The notes under the pieces were generated by a model. The model worked only from the letters and a program-made list of their open reading frames with translations. It ran no database searches and was not told the DNA's origin. DNA of 64,000 nucleotides from Proteromonas lacertae (taxonomy: Eukaryota > Sar > Bigyra > Opalinata > Proteromonadidae), in NCBI GenBank assembly GCA_002245135.1, contig NGBS01000029.1, positions 23,399 through 87,398 of the forward strand. Direction: 5' to 3'. Shown here in pieces: positions 46,553 through 58,276 of the stretch. The stretch's first letter is position 1. Each line of letters opens with the position of its first letter. Both the position numbers and the translations under genes were made by a program.

Positions 46553-46696
46553 GACTTTTAAAAATAATCAAAAACAAAAAGTCGTGTGTTAAAAACAAAA
46601 TCAAAACATTATTCATTGTGTAGGACAGTACCAAATTCGAAATAGAAAGAATTTAATCAAAATATAATTAATGTATAATAACAATTATCCATTATT

Positions 46697-47897
46697 TTAA
46701 TTCCTTGATGAACCTCCTATCAATTGTAGAAGAAATAAAAATAAATTAACAATATCCAAGTAAAGATTCAAGGATCCCAATATATAATCATCTGGACCAT
46801 AAGTGTACTTCTTACTTCCAATCATTAATATCTAATTTTATTAAATTAACGAAATATAATTATACTTGAGTATCATAAACAATGTATAATGAAAAGACAA
46901 TAGCACCACATGCTGCATATACTGTATATAAAAACTGACTGTGGAAGAAGATATTTAAGAATCCAAAACAAATTAATGCCAAACATAAGGCAAACATCAA
47001 CGAACCACAACCTGTCATATCACATGGTAACTAATAATAATAATAATAATAATATAATATATACAAACCAAGCTGCTAATGATAATCCCAACACAACAAT
47101 CGCAGTAGCACCTATTGCCATTGCTACAGCTGATACATCATAAAATGATATTATTAATCCTATAGCGATTGAGAAGAAGAATGTAAATGCACATAGTAAT
47201 ATCAGATTTGTGGGATATGATTGAGCTTCTATATATATAATAATAAAAATAATAATTAATACGTTTTCTACAACATACTAAAACACACAGTATGGCAAAT
47301 GCAATGATATAAGCAGCATAAGTTACCCAAACATGTTCATAAACCCAATCTTTTATTACTTTGATAAAGAATAAACTACATATCACTGTTGTTATAGCTA
47401 ACTGGAAGAACACTAAAGCATAAACCTTTTCTATAATGATAAAATGAGTTCATTTTATGAATATACTAATGAAACCACGAGCTGGATCTAATTTGCTTAA
47501 TCCTCTATATAAATTATTCTTTTTACCTGGTTCCTAACAAATATTATCTACTGTAAATACTTCTGTTTCAATTTCTGCACTTACTACTGGTTCAACTACA
47601 GGTTGTGCTTGAGGTACAACTGTTGGCTGTGCGTAACTAGCACTAGGAACAGGTCCAGAAGGTTGCACATAACCTCCAGGCTGAAATCCACCTTGTTGAT
47701 ATTGTGGCTGTTGATACTGTTCTTGAGTGGCATAACCTGGTTGTTGTTGTACGTATACAGGCTGTTGGGCATATTGAGGTTGAGCATAACCACCATTTTG
47801 ATCAAGTGGGACTAGATAAGATGTACCATCTGGATTCTGTACTACCATCATAGGTACATGCTCCAGGAGGAGGTACCTGATTCCCATATTGATTCAT
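46697..47897 (-). CDS. Bax inhibitor-1 family protein (TMBIM/LFG), paralogue 2
   Basis: Same layout as paralogue 1: a Tyr/Gln/Pro-rich N-terminus (YAQPQYAQQPVYVQQQPG), then a 27-base intron, KKNNLYRGLSKLDPARGF, KVYALVFFQLAITTVICSLF, SLYIVYDTQ, KKYTYGPDDYILGSLNLYLDIVNLFLFLLQL and an end GGSSRN. The N-terminal QYAQ-type repeats resemble the PYP-rich tails of LFG/GRINA. Start choice: MNQYGNQVPPPGA at 47897 reads into the main frame only if one base near 47860 is dropped; otherwise translation begins at 47887 or a Met pair a little downstream. Confidence 0.8.
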
Positions 47898-48419
47898 TTT
47901 GACAAAAACAAAGAAGAAATAATTGGGGTTAAGAAAAAAATACAAATTTTGTGTATTTTATAATTATACAATCATAACCCGATAATTCGTTGTTTTATAG
48001 CCTATATCAACAGATTTTTTAGCTCATAGCCTTTTATAGTAATACTATTTACTATGCTGATGTATTTTACTCTGCTAATCTTTTTGTGATATAATGTGAT
48101 ATTTTATGATTGAATTAGTTTAGTGGTAATGCTTTTAGTCTATATATAGGAGATATAAAGAAAAAAAAAGATTAATTGAATATCTAACAGCTGCTTATGT
48201 TATTTTTATTTTCTATTTTGTTTATATTGAGCGATCTTATTGTACGATCTTATTAAATCAACTGAAATAACATCCTTTATCAAAAATGTCAAACTCCCCT
48301 ACTAAACGAAAATACTAACAAAGAACATTACCAGAGAAAGAGTAAATTTTATTTGAGATGGAGGATGACAATATGACATCTTTAGAAGTAGAATTAAAGC
48401 ACAATGTAAGTAGAGCAAC
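47898..48419. other. intergenic region, nothing recognised
   Basis: AT-rich spacer upstream of paralogue 2. Short open stretches at 48290-48410 show no recognisable product. It borders the kinase-LRR pseudogene fragment. Confidence 0.5.
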
Positions 48420-48735
48420 ATAAACCCACATATTGAACACATCATGTAACAAATATCGTCAGTTGATAGGAATTTTCTTTGAATAACCTATTCTTAGTCT
48501 GTATCATAGTGTTGTCGTGATATTACCATATATTGACTTTGTTTATTAATTGAATACACTTGTGTTGGAAAAATTGCTGGAGAACAACAATGTAACAATA
48601 ACAAGTTGTTTTCATAATATTTTAAATAGTTTTTTTCTTTTATTTTATTTTTATGCTGTATTACAAAATCAACTTCTTTCTCACTCTTTTCTGCACTTTC
48701 TTTTATCTATTGCATATAAATCAATTCATATACTG
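48420..48735 (-). pseudogene. degenerate copy of the N-terminus of the pseudokinase-LRR gene
   Basis: Two blocks match the gene at 11.3-14.4 kb in the same order and strand. 48673-48735 aligns with about 14298-14360 (shared TTTCTTTTATCTATTGCATA and ATAAATCAATT), and 48427-48470 aligns with about 14027-14066 (CATATTGAACACATCAT). The spacing is close (about 315 versus 330 bases). No frame remains open across it. It is a decayed duplicate of the first exon-intron region, so the family has other copies. Confidence 0.65.
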
Positions 48736-49426
48736 TAGTATAATGATGTTAATATAGAGTACATAACCTTGTTTAGTAACGATGTCATTTGACGAAGTAA
48801 TCACTTTATGACTAATTTGATTGGCTTATTTGAAAAATAAAACGAGTATTTTTTTTAAATATTCTAATTTACATATATTGTTGTATATAAATACACCATC
48901 ATTTGCTCTAATTAGCGAGAAAGATCTAAATGAAGGAAATGAAATCATTCTATTTTTGTTTTTTCGATTTTTAATTATGAAAAAGTTATTTGATCAGCAT
49001 AAAATTAAAATGTTGTTTATTACCTATAAAGTAGCTATAGATTTATGATATAAAAATCAATAGATACAGAGACATTTAAAAATCCAGTTTAGAAGGTTAA
49101 GGTTAAGTTTATAACTGCAACGTAGAACAATTAGTTTCTACATTTTTAAGAATTAATTTATAATTATAAAAGTAATAAAACAATGATAAAAAGAATGATA
49201 TTTAAGATAATAATTGATTATAATGATCATTCTTCATTTGTAGAAGTACTTCATCATAAATAATGCAAACAATAGTTTTCTCATTTGGTTTAATCTCATC
49301 ATCACAAAAATTATCTACTACTTTACTGTTTTCTATTTTGAAAATATTTTTTTGCATAATAAGCTGCAGAATTATTTTTAGTAATATTTAAAACAAACGC
49401 ATTAATAAAAAGAAGGATTTTAACTG
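48736..49426. other. intergenic region with a 51-codon ORF on the minus strand
   Basis: The minus-strand ORF 49202-49357 starts MQKNIFKIENSKVV and contains a C...IIYDEVLLQMK stretch. It looks coding-like but matches nothing I know, and may be another decayed fragment. A plus-strand ORF at 48821-49048 is Phe/Leu/Ile-rich and probably chance. Confidence 0.3.
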
Positions 49427-50355
49427 TTAATCTCTATTTCGTGTTTCTCCGATTAATCGAAGTATATATAAGAATAAATTAATTACATCTAAATATAAAT
49501 TCAAAGCTCCAAGAATATAATCATCTGGTCCAAGTGTATTCTCTTTCCTACCAATCATCAAGATCTAATTGAAAAAATAATCGATATGTATATATACTTG
49601 AGTATCAAATATGATGTACATTGACATTAGCATAGCTCCAAGGCAGGAATAAATAATGTTCAGAAACTGAGAGTAGAAGAATATACTTAATATTCCAATA
49701 CACACTATTCCAAGCATAAGTGCTAACAGAAATGCACCACAACTAGTAAAGTCACAAGGTAACTATAAACGAAATAAATCATAATGTAATTATACAAACC
49801 ACGCTGCTAAGGTTAATCCTACTACGATTACTGCTGTAGCAAGAAAGGCCATCATAATTGCACTTTCTTCATATATGGAAGTAACTGTAGCAACAGCTAT
49901 TGAAAAGAAAAAAGTCTATATGAATTAATTATTGAATACATTATACAAATGTTCCTAACACTATTATATTTATCGGATATGTATGAGCAACTATATAAAA
50001 CACATAATGATATAATAGATTACCTGATTTGATACAAACTAAAACGCATAATAAAATAACAGCAACTACCATAGCCAAATATCCTAACCAATCATTTCCT
50101 TGAGTGAATTTAACAATTGGACCTGTTCTAAGACAAATAATAAAAATGAACCACATATACAAGAAAAGCATACATATAACAGCTGTGCAAGATAATTGTA
50201 AAGCTACAATGGCATAAACCTTCTCTAGTCACATAAATGATTCAAAAATACTAACAAAACCTCTCATAGGATCTAATTTTCCCATAGATCCACCCATTTT
50301 CGAATCATTTCCCTAATATATACATATAAAACAATACAAGTAAGTCTGAATCCAT
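49427..50355 (-). CDS. Bax inhibitor-1 family protein (TMBIM/LFG), paralogue 3
   Basis: Short N-terminus: exon 1 MDSDLL, a 25-base intron, then GNDSKMGGSMGKLDPMRGF and KKVYAIVALQLSCTAVICM. Further exons give a GPIVKFTQGNDW loop, YLAMVVAVILLCVLVCIKS, AHTYPINIIVLGTF and the C-terminal GALNLYLDVINLFLYILRLIG with end ETRNRD. It lacks the Pro/Gln-rich head of paralogues 1 and 2, like paralogue 4. At least six short introns, several at the same positions as in the other paralogues, which supports tandem duplication. Confidence 0.8.
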
Positions 50356-50704
50356 ATTTATTGTTATTTAAAAATTAATTCAGCAATTAAATAAGAATGC
50401 TACAATAATTTAGCCTCATTATAAAAATACAAGTTTTACGTTTATCTAGATAGAAATAGTATGTTTTTAATTGTTGATAGATATGATGATGATACATTTA
50501 CCATATTCTTGAATGCATTTGTTCATTGATTCTCATCTGTGGTTATTATTCCATTAAAAGGTGGAAAGAATATAGACAAAATAGAATACAATTCCTAGAT
50601 CTCATTAGAAATGAACAGGATAAAAGAATTTTCTAAAAAACATACAACTGCAACGACTATATTTAGATTCTTTTATGACAAAATATTCTTCTAATTTCAG
50701 TTAC

Positions 50705-51573
50705 ATGATTCCAACAACTGTAGTATGTTAATAATATTTATTAATTGTTTTAGGATTATCAAGGCCTTAATACCAACAAGAAATTAAGCCCACAGAAGGG
50801 TTTTATAAGTATATTTAGTCTTTTTATACATAAATAGAAAAGGTTTATGGTTTAGTCACAAGTCAACTTATTGTGACATTTATTATGTGTTATGCCTGCT
50901 CGTATATTATTTTTCCTTTTACATTTCTATAGATATGATACTATTAGAGCAACAATTCAATCAAACCCTGCATTTGTTTATGTATCATATATATTAGCAT
51001 TTGTGTTGTTATGTGTATTAATGTGTTCAAGAGAGTGTATTTTTATAAATTTTGCATATATCAATATATATAGATGCTCATAAGTATCCTACAAACTTAA
51101 TCATTCTCGGTGCATTTGTATAAGTTATTATAATACACTATTAGACAATCTGCTTCTCTATTTCAATAGCTTTCTTTACTTCATTCTACAATGTTCAAGC
51201 TATATTATTAGCAATAGGTTTAACCACTGGAATAGTAGTTGGTTTAACTGCAGTGGCTTTCTATGCACCAATAGATATCACAGGATATGGAATGTATTTG
51301 TTTGTAGCTTGTTGGGGGTTAATGTTGTCTGGAATGATGTTATGGTTTTTTGCTACTCCATTTACAGTCACTTTGTATGCATTAATAGGAGCTTTGTTAT
51401 TCAGTGCATATATTGTATATGATACTCAAGCATTAATGATTGGAGATAAACAATTTACCTATGGTCCAGACGATTATGTGTTTGCTACATTGAACTTATA
51501 CTTGGATATTATTAATATATTTATGTATATATTACAGATTGTAGGAAGTGCTCAAGGAAGTGATAGTAATTAG
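50705..51573 (+). CDS. Bax inhibitor-1 family protein (TMBIM/LFG), paralogue 4
   Basis: The only cluster member on the plus strand. Exons join as MIPTT, DYQGLNTNKKLSPQKGFI, KKVYGLVTSQLIVTFIMCYA, YDTIRATIQSNPAFVYVSYI, AHKYPTNLIILGAF and a long last exon with SAYIVYDTQALMIGDKQFTYGP, then DDYVFATLNLYLDIINIFMYILQ. All pore-region marks (YDTQ, GPDDY) are kept. About 245 aa. A TTTCAG just before the first ATG leaves room for an upstream exon, so the start is provisional. Confidence 0.8.
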
Positions 51574-51694
51574 ATTATTATTATTATTATATAACATATT
51601 CTACATCTATTTGACTATATACATTTTTCTTTTAATAATGTAAAATAAAACTATAAATATAATAAAGAAATGAAAATTTTAAGATTTCTGTTAA

Positions 51695-53904
51695 TTATTG
51701 TGGAGGTGGTTTTTGTTCTTTCTTTTTCTTTTCTTCTTCTTCTTTTCTCTTATATTCTTCACTTTCTAACTCTGATAATCTCATAGCTTCTTGCATCAAT
51801 TCTTCTTCAGTCATTTCTGACAATTTCTTACCTGCACCAGCTGTTGATGATGATGTAGGTGGTGGTTGAGTATATCCACCGTAAGCATTACCAAATCCAC
51901 TTCCCATTCCACCTAAACCTCCCATTCCTCCCATACTATTCATCATTTGCTGCATCATCTGTGGATTACTCATCATTTGTTGAGCCATCTGCATCATTTG
52001 TGGATCTTGCATCATCTGCTGTGCCATCTGCATCATTTGAGGGTTATTCATCATTGATGCTATATCACCAGCACCACCAGCACCACCACTCATCATTTGT
52101 TGAGCCATTTGCATCATTTCTATATAATAATAATTATTATTATTATATACGTGGATTCTGCATCATACTTTGAGCAGCATTCATTAGATTTGGGTTGTTT
52201 AATAATGGATTATTAGCCATTCCTCCCATTCCAGGAAATCCACCAAATGGTTGTTGTTGTTGTTGTTGTTGTTGAGTATTAGTAGCTGGTCTTTGAGATG
52301 GTTTATTACCATCTAATATTGATAATGTTTCTGCAATTGTACCAATCATTTTATCATCAAATGTAAAACATTCTAATTCTTCTTCTATCGTATCTTTAAA
52401 TCCAACAGAGTGGATTAGTGGAACTGAACCTGGTAAAGAGGATACTTTGTTAATAAATGCTTGATTTGTCTTTTTAATTGTTCTGAATTTAGGATCATTT
52501 GGATGATTCATTATATTTGTTAATAACTTCTTTAATGTCTATATAGTAATAATAATAATAATAATGAAAAACATATATAAATATATATACATTGATTGCA
52601 GTAGAAAATGCAACAGATGAACATCTATTCTTAAACTTTTCATAGGCTTCAGGTATTGTTAGCTTCTTATCTTCATCTTTCACTGCCATCTTCGATTTAT
52701 CTAAGCCTTCTACAGCACTATTCAATATATTATCAATATAAATTCTTGTCAATTGACCTTCATATTTATCAACTAATTCTTGTAATTTCCTTTGATCAGC
52801 ACCACTGAATTGATCTACTTTTACACCATTCAAATAGAATTGAAAAGTGGGGAAACTGTAGATACCTTGACTGGCTGACCATATTCTTTGTTCTGGTCCA
52901 TTTGCTTTGAGAAAAACTGATCTTGGATGAGAGATAGCTAAAGACTCAAAAAATGGAGCAATCATTCTATGCAATACAATAAATAATTATATATACCTGC
53001 AAGGTGGGCAAGTAGTCATAAACCAATCAATAACAATCAATTTCGATTTATTCTTATACAATATTTCATTAAATTCAGATTCTGTAACTTCTTTTTCACC
53101 ATATAAGGGTAATGGAGGAATATGACTATCTGGAATGTAATTATCAGTATATTGAATTGGATATTTCTTTATATATTCTTGGATATAATACTCTTCTTCT
53201 TTTAATTTCAATTCTGCTTCTTTTTGTTTCTTTAATTTTTCTGCTTCTAGTTTCTGTTGTAATAATTTTGTCTTTTCTTCTTCTTCCTTTCTCTTTAACT
53301 CTAATTGTTGTTTTTTTCTCTCTTCTTCTTCTTTCTTCTTTCTTTCTTCCTCCTCTTTGGCTTTTTGAAGTTCTAATTGACGTTGTCTTTCTGCTTCTGC
53401 TTTCTCTTCAGCTCTATATGTGAATAATTAATAAATTATCAATAATACAGTTTTCTTTCCAGCTCTTCTTGCTCTTTCTGTTTTCTTAATCTTTCTTCCT
53501 CTTCTAATCTTTTCTTTTCTTTTAATTCTTCAGCTTCTTTCTGTAATAATTCCTCATGTGCTTGATTTATTGCTGGATATTTCTCTTCACAATTTGATTC
53601 CAGTTCTTTATATGTTCTATAATAATTTAAAATCTTTTCACTTGTTGCTGGACCATATATAACTCTATCTGGATCTGTTTCTTCTGCCTTCTTTTTGAAC
53701 TGTTCCATCTTTTCTGAAATCTCTTCTATTTCTTTTTTTATTTTTGATATTTTCTCAAACTAGCAAAAAGAGTGTGAAAAAGAAGAATACTTTCTGTTTT
53801 ACATCGCCAATGCTATCTACTCCTGATAGATCAGTTTGTAATTGGTTGATTGTATTTTCCTATTAAATTGGATGTAATATCAATACGTATTTCTTAAAAC
53901 TCAT
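51695..53904 (-). CDS. thioredoxin-PUB-STI1-UIM protein, putative proteostasis factor
   Basis: About 670 aa. Order: N-terminal helix MSFKKYENTINQLQ; a long Glu/Lys coiled coil; a thioredoxin-like domain with active site WFMTTCPPCR, FLKANG and YSFPTFQFYLNG; a PUB-like domain (TIPEAYEKFKNRCSSVAFSTAIN through NHPNDPKFRTIKKTNQAF and SVGFKD); then Gly/Met repeats (NNPLLNNPNLMNAAQSMMQN; MMQMAQQMMSNPQMM) like ubiquilin STI1 segments; and a UIM-like helix EEELMQEAMRLSELE. PUB domains bind the p97/Cdc48 tail and UIMs bind ubiquitin, so a role at the Cdc48-proteasome pathway is inferred. The CPPC site suggests real redox activity. Confidence 0.72.
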
Positions 53905-53965
53905 TCAAAAAACAAAAAACTTCTTATAAAAAATTAATCCGTTTTCAACATAAAAATTTTATAAA

Positions 53966-56879
53966 ATGCTAAACATCACTATTGAGAATAAAAAGGAGGA
54001 AGAGACTGTTACAGTTAACGAAGATGATCAAAAAAGAATGAACCGAGCTAAAAATTTTATTCGTAGTAGATGGACTTTAGCACAAGTATAGAAAATCATA
54101 TATAAAACTTCAAATTTATTCTAATATTAATAGAAAAGTGCAAAGAACCGTATTGTTATTTACGCTATTGTGTTAATGCTACTTGGATTTCTTGTTCTTG
54201 GCTTATCATTCTTATTAGATCATTATGCGTATATATAACTGATTTATACATATCTTATTTTCATAGCCATATCACATGGATGTTTTATTTTGTTTTAGGA
54301 ATTGGAGCAGGATTAGCAGCATTAAACTTCATTCTGATTATTATTGTATTAAATCCACTCCCAGGTTTTAAGCAAATAATCAGATTCTACTATACTTTGA
54401 TTGTATTTCTGAATATCGTCTTGTTGGTGGTTGCTATTCTCACATTTGTCATTCCCAACGAAGTAGCAGAATTTGCACAAGACAATATCTATGAAGAACA
54501 GGATATTGAGAATTAGAAGAATTAATAAATAGCATTTATGATAAGATATTCATCATTGTGATAGTATTAGGTATTATATTATTCGTAATGGTTGGATTAT
54601 TAACAATAATGGCAATGCAAATGTCAGATATGGTAGGCTGGAAAAGATCCAATGAAATCATCATGTTAGTATGCGATTTAATCATTGTTGCACCTAGCTG
54701 CATAGCTATCGTGATGGGATTCTATATATATGATACTGCACAGACAATCGATGCACCAAAGACTGGATTTATATTGTTTGTTGTTGGTGTATTGATGATA
54801 TTTGTAATGATATTGAACTTATTAGGAAAAGTATGATATATATATATATATATTTAATAGGCATTATTTTCAAAGTTCTTTTATTACGCAACAGCTGCAA
54901 TATCAGGTGTTTGTGGTTTTGTATTATTCATATTTGGTATTGTTATTGTCATAATTAAATCTGACATTGTTAAATTTTGCGTTGATAAATGGAAAGTATT
55001 TCGTTTAGTATTAACACCGACTTTCATTGGTAAATATGATCCTTCATACTTTGAAGACTGGTTAAATCAATATATGAAATTAGGAGCTGCAATGTTAATC
55101 ATCTATGGTATAATATTAATGATATATGCTAAAACAAATCGTGATATTGGTAAGAAATTAGAATTGTTCATTTATTATCGATTATTTAGAAGTTTTGATC
55201 AAGATAATGATGGTAGAATATCAGCTGAAGAATTGAGTGATTTAATGTTATCTCAAGATATTGATGTAGATGAAGAAGATTTAAAAGATATGTTCTGGAA
55301 TCACAATATCATTGATGAAGATAAAGGATTAACATTAAATGCCTATTTTGATTTATGTGAATATAAAGAACACGTGTATGAATTAGCTGAATATATGGAA
55401 GAGAATAACATGTATGATCCTAATGAAATACATGAAAATGAATCGTTTAAAGTGACTGTGTTAAGAGCATATTTAGCATTCTATAATTTCCAATACGAAT
55501 TGTATGAGGAGTTAGAAAGAAATAGTAAAAAATGTGCGCATAAATGCTTGGTATGTTTGATTGTTTTAGCATTTATTATTTTGATTATTATATTTGTTAT
55601 CTTTGGATTATTCTTCTTATTCCCTGCTGTCTGTGAAAATATGACTGAAGAAAATGAATTTGAATTTGTGAATGTTGATAAAGAAACTAGAACCTTTACA
55701 ATTAGTAATAATGTTAATTTAGGAGATATTGAAGTAAAGAATGATGGTACAACTTTAGCAGGCACATGGTCAGCTGCTAGTAGAATAAAATCAATAGGAA
55801 ATAGTATAGAAGTCAGTACATTATTAAATGAAAAAGGTAAAAATAGATATGAAATTAATCCTGATGGTTCACCTGTTTTAGGTGTTGATTTTATGTGTCA
55901 AGTATTTGCCTTTAGATTATTATCTAAGTCTGGTGATACTACTTCATTTACTGAAGATATATTGAATTTGTATTCTTATTCTGAATTTAGTGGAATTGAT
56001 TATAATAATGATAATTTAGTATCATTTATTAATGCGAAATCAACTAATGGACCAATTAAACTGAGTAATTTCTATACTAAGAAATTAAATATTGAAACAT
56101 GTATAATTGATTATTTATTCTTTGTATTTTATTAATAGTAAGTGGAGATGTTAGTATCAATGAAGGAAGAGTTGAATGTGATATAAATGTACCAATTATC
56201 AATATAGTTGGAGATAAGAACCAAGTAGACATAAATGGAATGGTTACTAAAAACTGCAAAAGTTTATTTATCAATGGAGTTGCTGGTAATTATATAATCA
56301 ATAATTTGTATATATAATAATATATTATTATTATTATCTAGAAGAGCTGAAAGTGATAATAGCGATATTGTTCCACAATTAATAATCATCTCTGAAAGAG
56401 GAGGTATAAAATTGAATAAAGTGAATTATCCTCGTATTAGAATAGATTATAAAGCAGGATCAGTAAATATAGAGGATGTAACTACTGATGAATTGTTAAT
56501 ATCCACAACTGAAGCTACAGTTAATATTAATTTAGTAACTTTAAAAACTGGTGTTTTACAAATTGAAACTATATCAGGTAATACAATTATAAAGATTAAA
56601 ACTACCCAAGATCAATACCGCGGTATATATAACATTCAAACTAAAGGTGCTACTGATACTTCATTATTTAATAACACTCAGTTAATTCATAATAATAATG
56701 ATGGAATGAAAGATGAAACTGGAGCTTATACTGGTTATGTAGGTTGTTCTACTTATTATGCTTGCAGTTATTTAGGAAACATTATTGTTATGAGTAATAC
56801 AGGTACTGTTACATTGCAAGATTATGATCAATATTGTGGAGTTAATGTTTGCAAACAACCTGAAAAAGAACAATTATAG
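53966..56879 (+). CDS. polytopic membrane protein with EF hand and beta-solenoid-like end
   Basis: Several N-terminal helices (YAIVLMLLGFLVLGLSFLL; VLFCFVLGIGAGLAALNF; IVLGIILFVMVGLLTIMAM) give a tetraspanin-like multi-pass start. One canonical EF hand, FRSFDQDNDGRISAEELSDL, is followed by a degenerate partner (DEDKGLTLNAYFDLCE). Another helix (CLVCLIVLAFIILIIIFVIF) leads to a ~350-aa part rich in short beta strands (GDVSINEGRVECDINVP; SVNIEDVTTDELLIST), like a beta-solenoid adhesin-type fold. Calcium sensing is likely; the family is not recognised. The frame slips by one base near 54510 (QDI to ELEELINS). Introns near 54085, 54227, 54832, 56107 and 56307. Confidence 0.6.
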
Positions 56880-57010
56880 AAATAATCAACTTTGATTTAC
56901 TATTTTCTTTATTAATGGGATAGTTATTTGATATATACACATAAATAATATACATAAAAGTATTATATATACATATTAAATTGATATTAATATGAATTGT
57001 TAATCACTCA

Positions 57011-57545
57011 TTATTTCTTTGTTGTTATTGATATTTTAGTTGTAATAGTTGGCTTTTTCTTTTTAGTGACTTTTGATACAGCTGGTTTTGAGTTTGTAAC
57101 TTTAGAAACAGTTGGTTTAGATGGAGATGGTTTAACTGGAATAGGTGATAAACTAGGAATAGATTCAATCTTATTTCTTGGTGCTGGTTTAGGTTTTCTA
57201 TTTGATGCTGAAAGTATTGGGGTTAAATCTGTTTCTACTTCTTTTGAATTCTATAAATTATAATAATGAATAATTTTTGTACATTTTTGGAGGCATTAGA
57301 TAATGAAGGCTTTGATGTAGTAGAATTTACACTTAGTGAAGCTATTACCGATAATAAAAAACAAATATATTACCTTCTTGTTTCAAAATATCGATTTCAC
57401 TTTTTACTTGAGATATTCTGTATAGAGTACCTGCTAGAGCACATTCCAGAGTGTGGATCAGTCGATCTTGATCAGTAACTCGGTTATATAGCTTTGTTAT
57501 ACCACTATACAAATTATCTAGTCCTGTTTGTTCATCAACAATATA
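57011..57545 (-). CDS. Lys/Pro/Ser-rich protein, 5' end not found
   Basis: Three exons read continuously: a helical piece (TGLDNLYSGITKLYNRVTDQ, then TLECALAGTLYRISQVKSEIDI), a 20-codon Ser/Thr exon, and a tail of PSPSKPTVSKVTNSKPAVSK type ending TTKISITTKK. Introns of about 31-32 bases lie at about 57345-57375 and 57255-57290. No in-frame ATG is present before the helical piece, so a first exon is missing. Either it lies further right or the gene was cut when the Polinton inserted. Product unknown. Confidence 0.5.
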
Positions 57546-57546
57546 T

Positions 57547-57716
57547 ATGTATAACCGTAAGAATATCACTGTAGGTGGGTAACCCGTACCAGACTATTCT
57601 TAGGTGCCTTCTACAGGTAAGAATAAGCGATTTGAGTGTAAATTAGTTTTTGGTACGGGTTATACTGGAGCAAGTGGTGAGTTTAAATTTCTTTATATAT
57701 TTTAGTGTATGAGTAA
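57547..57716 (+). CDS. possible small spliced gene, 35 aa
   Basis: Exon 1 encodes MYNRKNIT. A 33-base intron (57571-57603, GTAGGTGG...TTCTTAG) follows. Exon 2 encodes VPSTGKNKRFECKL and VFGTGYTGAS. A 29-base intron (57677-57705, GTGAGTTT...TTTTAG) and a final VYE stop end it. Both introns have the local length and ends and keep frame. I do not know this protein. The first intron and exon 2 contain a 12-base complementary pair. Confidence 0.35.
57580..57662. repeat. 12-bp inverted repeat pair
   Basis: TAACCCGTACCA at 57580-57591 is exactly complementary to TGGTACGGGTTA at 57651-57662. It is the longest perfect short-range hairpin I noticed in this part of the window and unusually GC-rich for it. 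Confidence 0.8.
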
Positions 57717-57806
57717 TTTTATGGGTTAAAATTTTTCTTTTGTTTTTTGTATATAATTTCATTTAACTTTTTCTTATTGTTTTTTATCAATCATAATTTC
57801 AAAAGA

Positions 57807-58148
57807 ATGTCAAGAATTTGGATCGAGAATGTTAATATAGAAGATAGAAATAAGCGTGAAGATGAAGACTTTGAAAGAATCTATGCAATCATTGAAAGTG
57901 AAGTAGCTAGAATAGTAGCTGAGCCACCTCCAGTAGTAATGTGGTATACTTCTGATACAGCTGATGAGGATGACAGAAAGTATGAAGAATGGCGTGCAAT
58001 TCATAAACCAACCAGAGTAGCACAAGCAACCATACGCCCTAGAAAATGGGTTGATCCTGAAGAAGAGCGCAGAAAAACAAAGATGTTAAAGCGTTATGGT
58101 ATTGATGAAAAAAACATCATTGAAGAAAGACTAAGATTTCATAACTAA
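57807..58148 (+). CDS. Polinton ORF, 113 aa, unknown
   Basis: A charged protein starting MSRIWIENVNIEDRNKRED, with EPPPVVMWYTSDTADEDDR and a basic end (PRKWVDPEEERRKTKMLKRY). No intron, no membrane segment. Its first position in the element and its TATATAA upstream (near 57749) suggest an element gene. Function unknown. Confidence 0.55.
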   Translation: MSRIWIENVNIEDRNKREDEDFERIYAIIESEVARIVAEPPPVVMWYTSDTADEDDRKYEEWRAIHKPTRVAQATIRPRKWVDPEEERRKTKMLKRYGIDEKNIIEERLRFHN

Positions 58149-58276
58149 TTCTTAAATCATTGGTTTTAATTGAATTTTTGTTATTTGATTGGCTGAATAG
58201 AAATAAACATAATATTACATAATTCTTTTCATTCATAAATTTCTTGCGATTTTTGAAATAATCTACATAAATTAAA

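Noticed and set aside
56997-57263. 88-aa plus-strand hydrophobic ORF
   Set aside because: The minus strand encodes a spliced Pro/Lys/Ser-rich tail with clean introns; the plus ORF is its complement.
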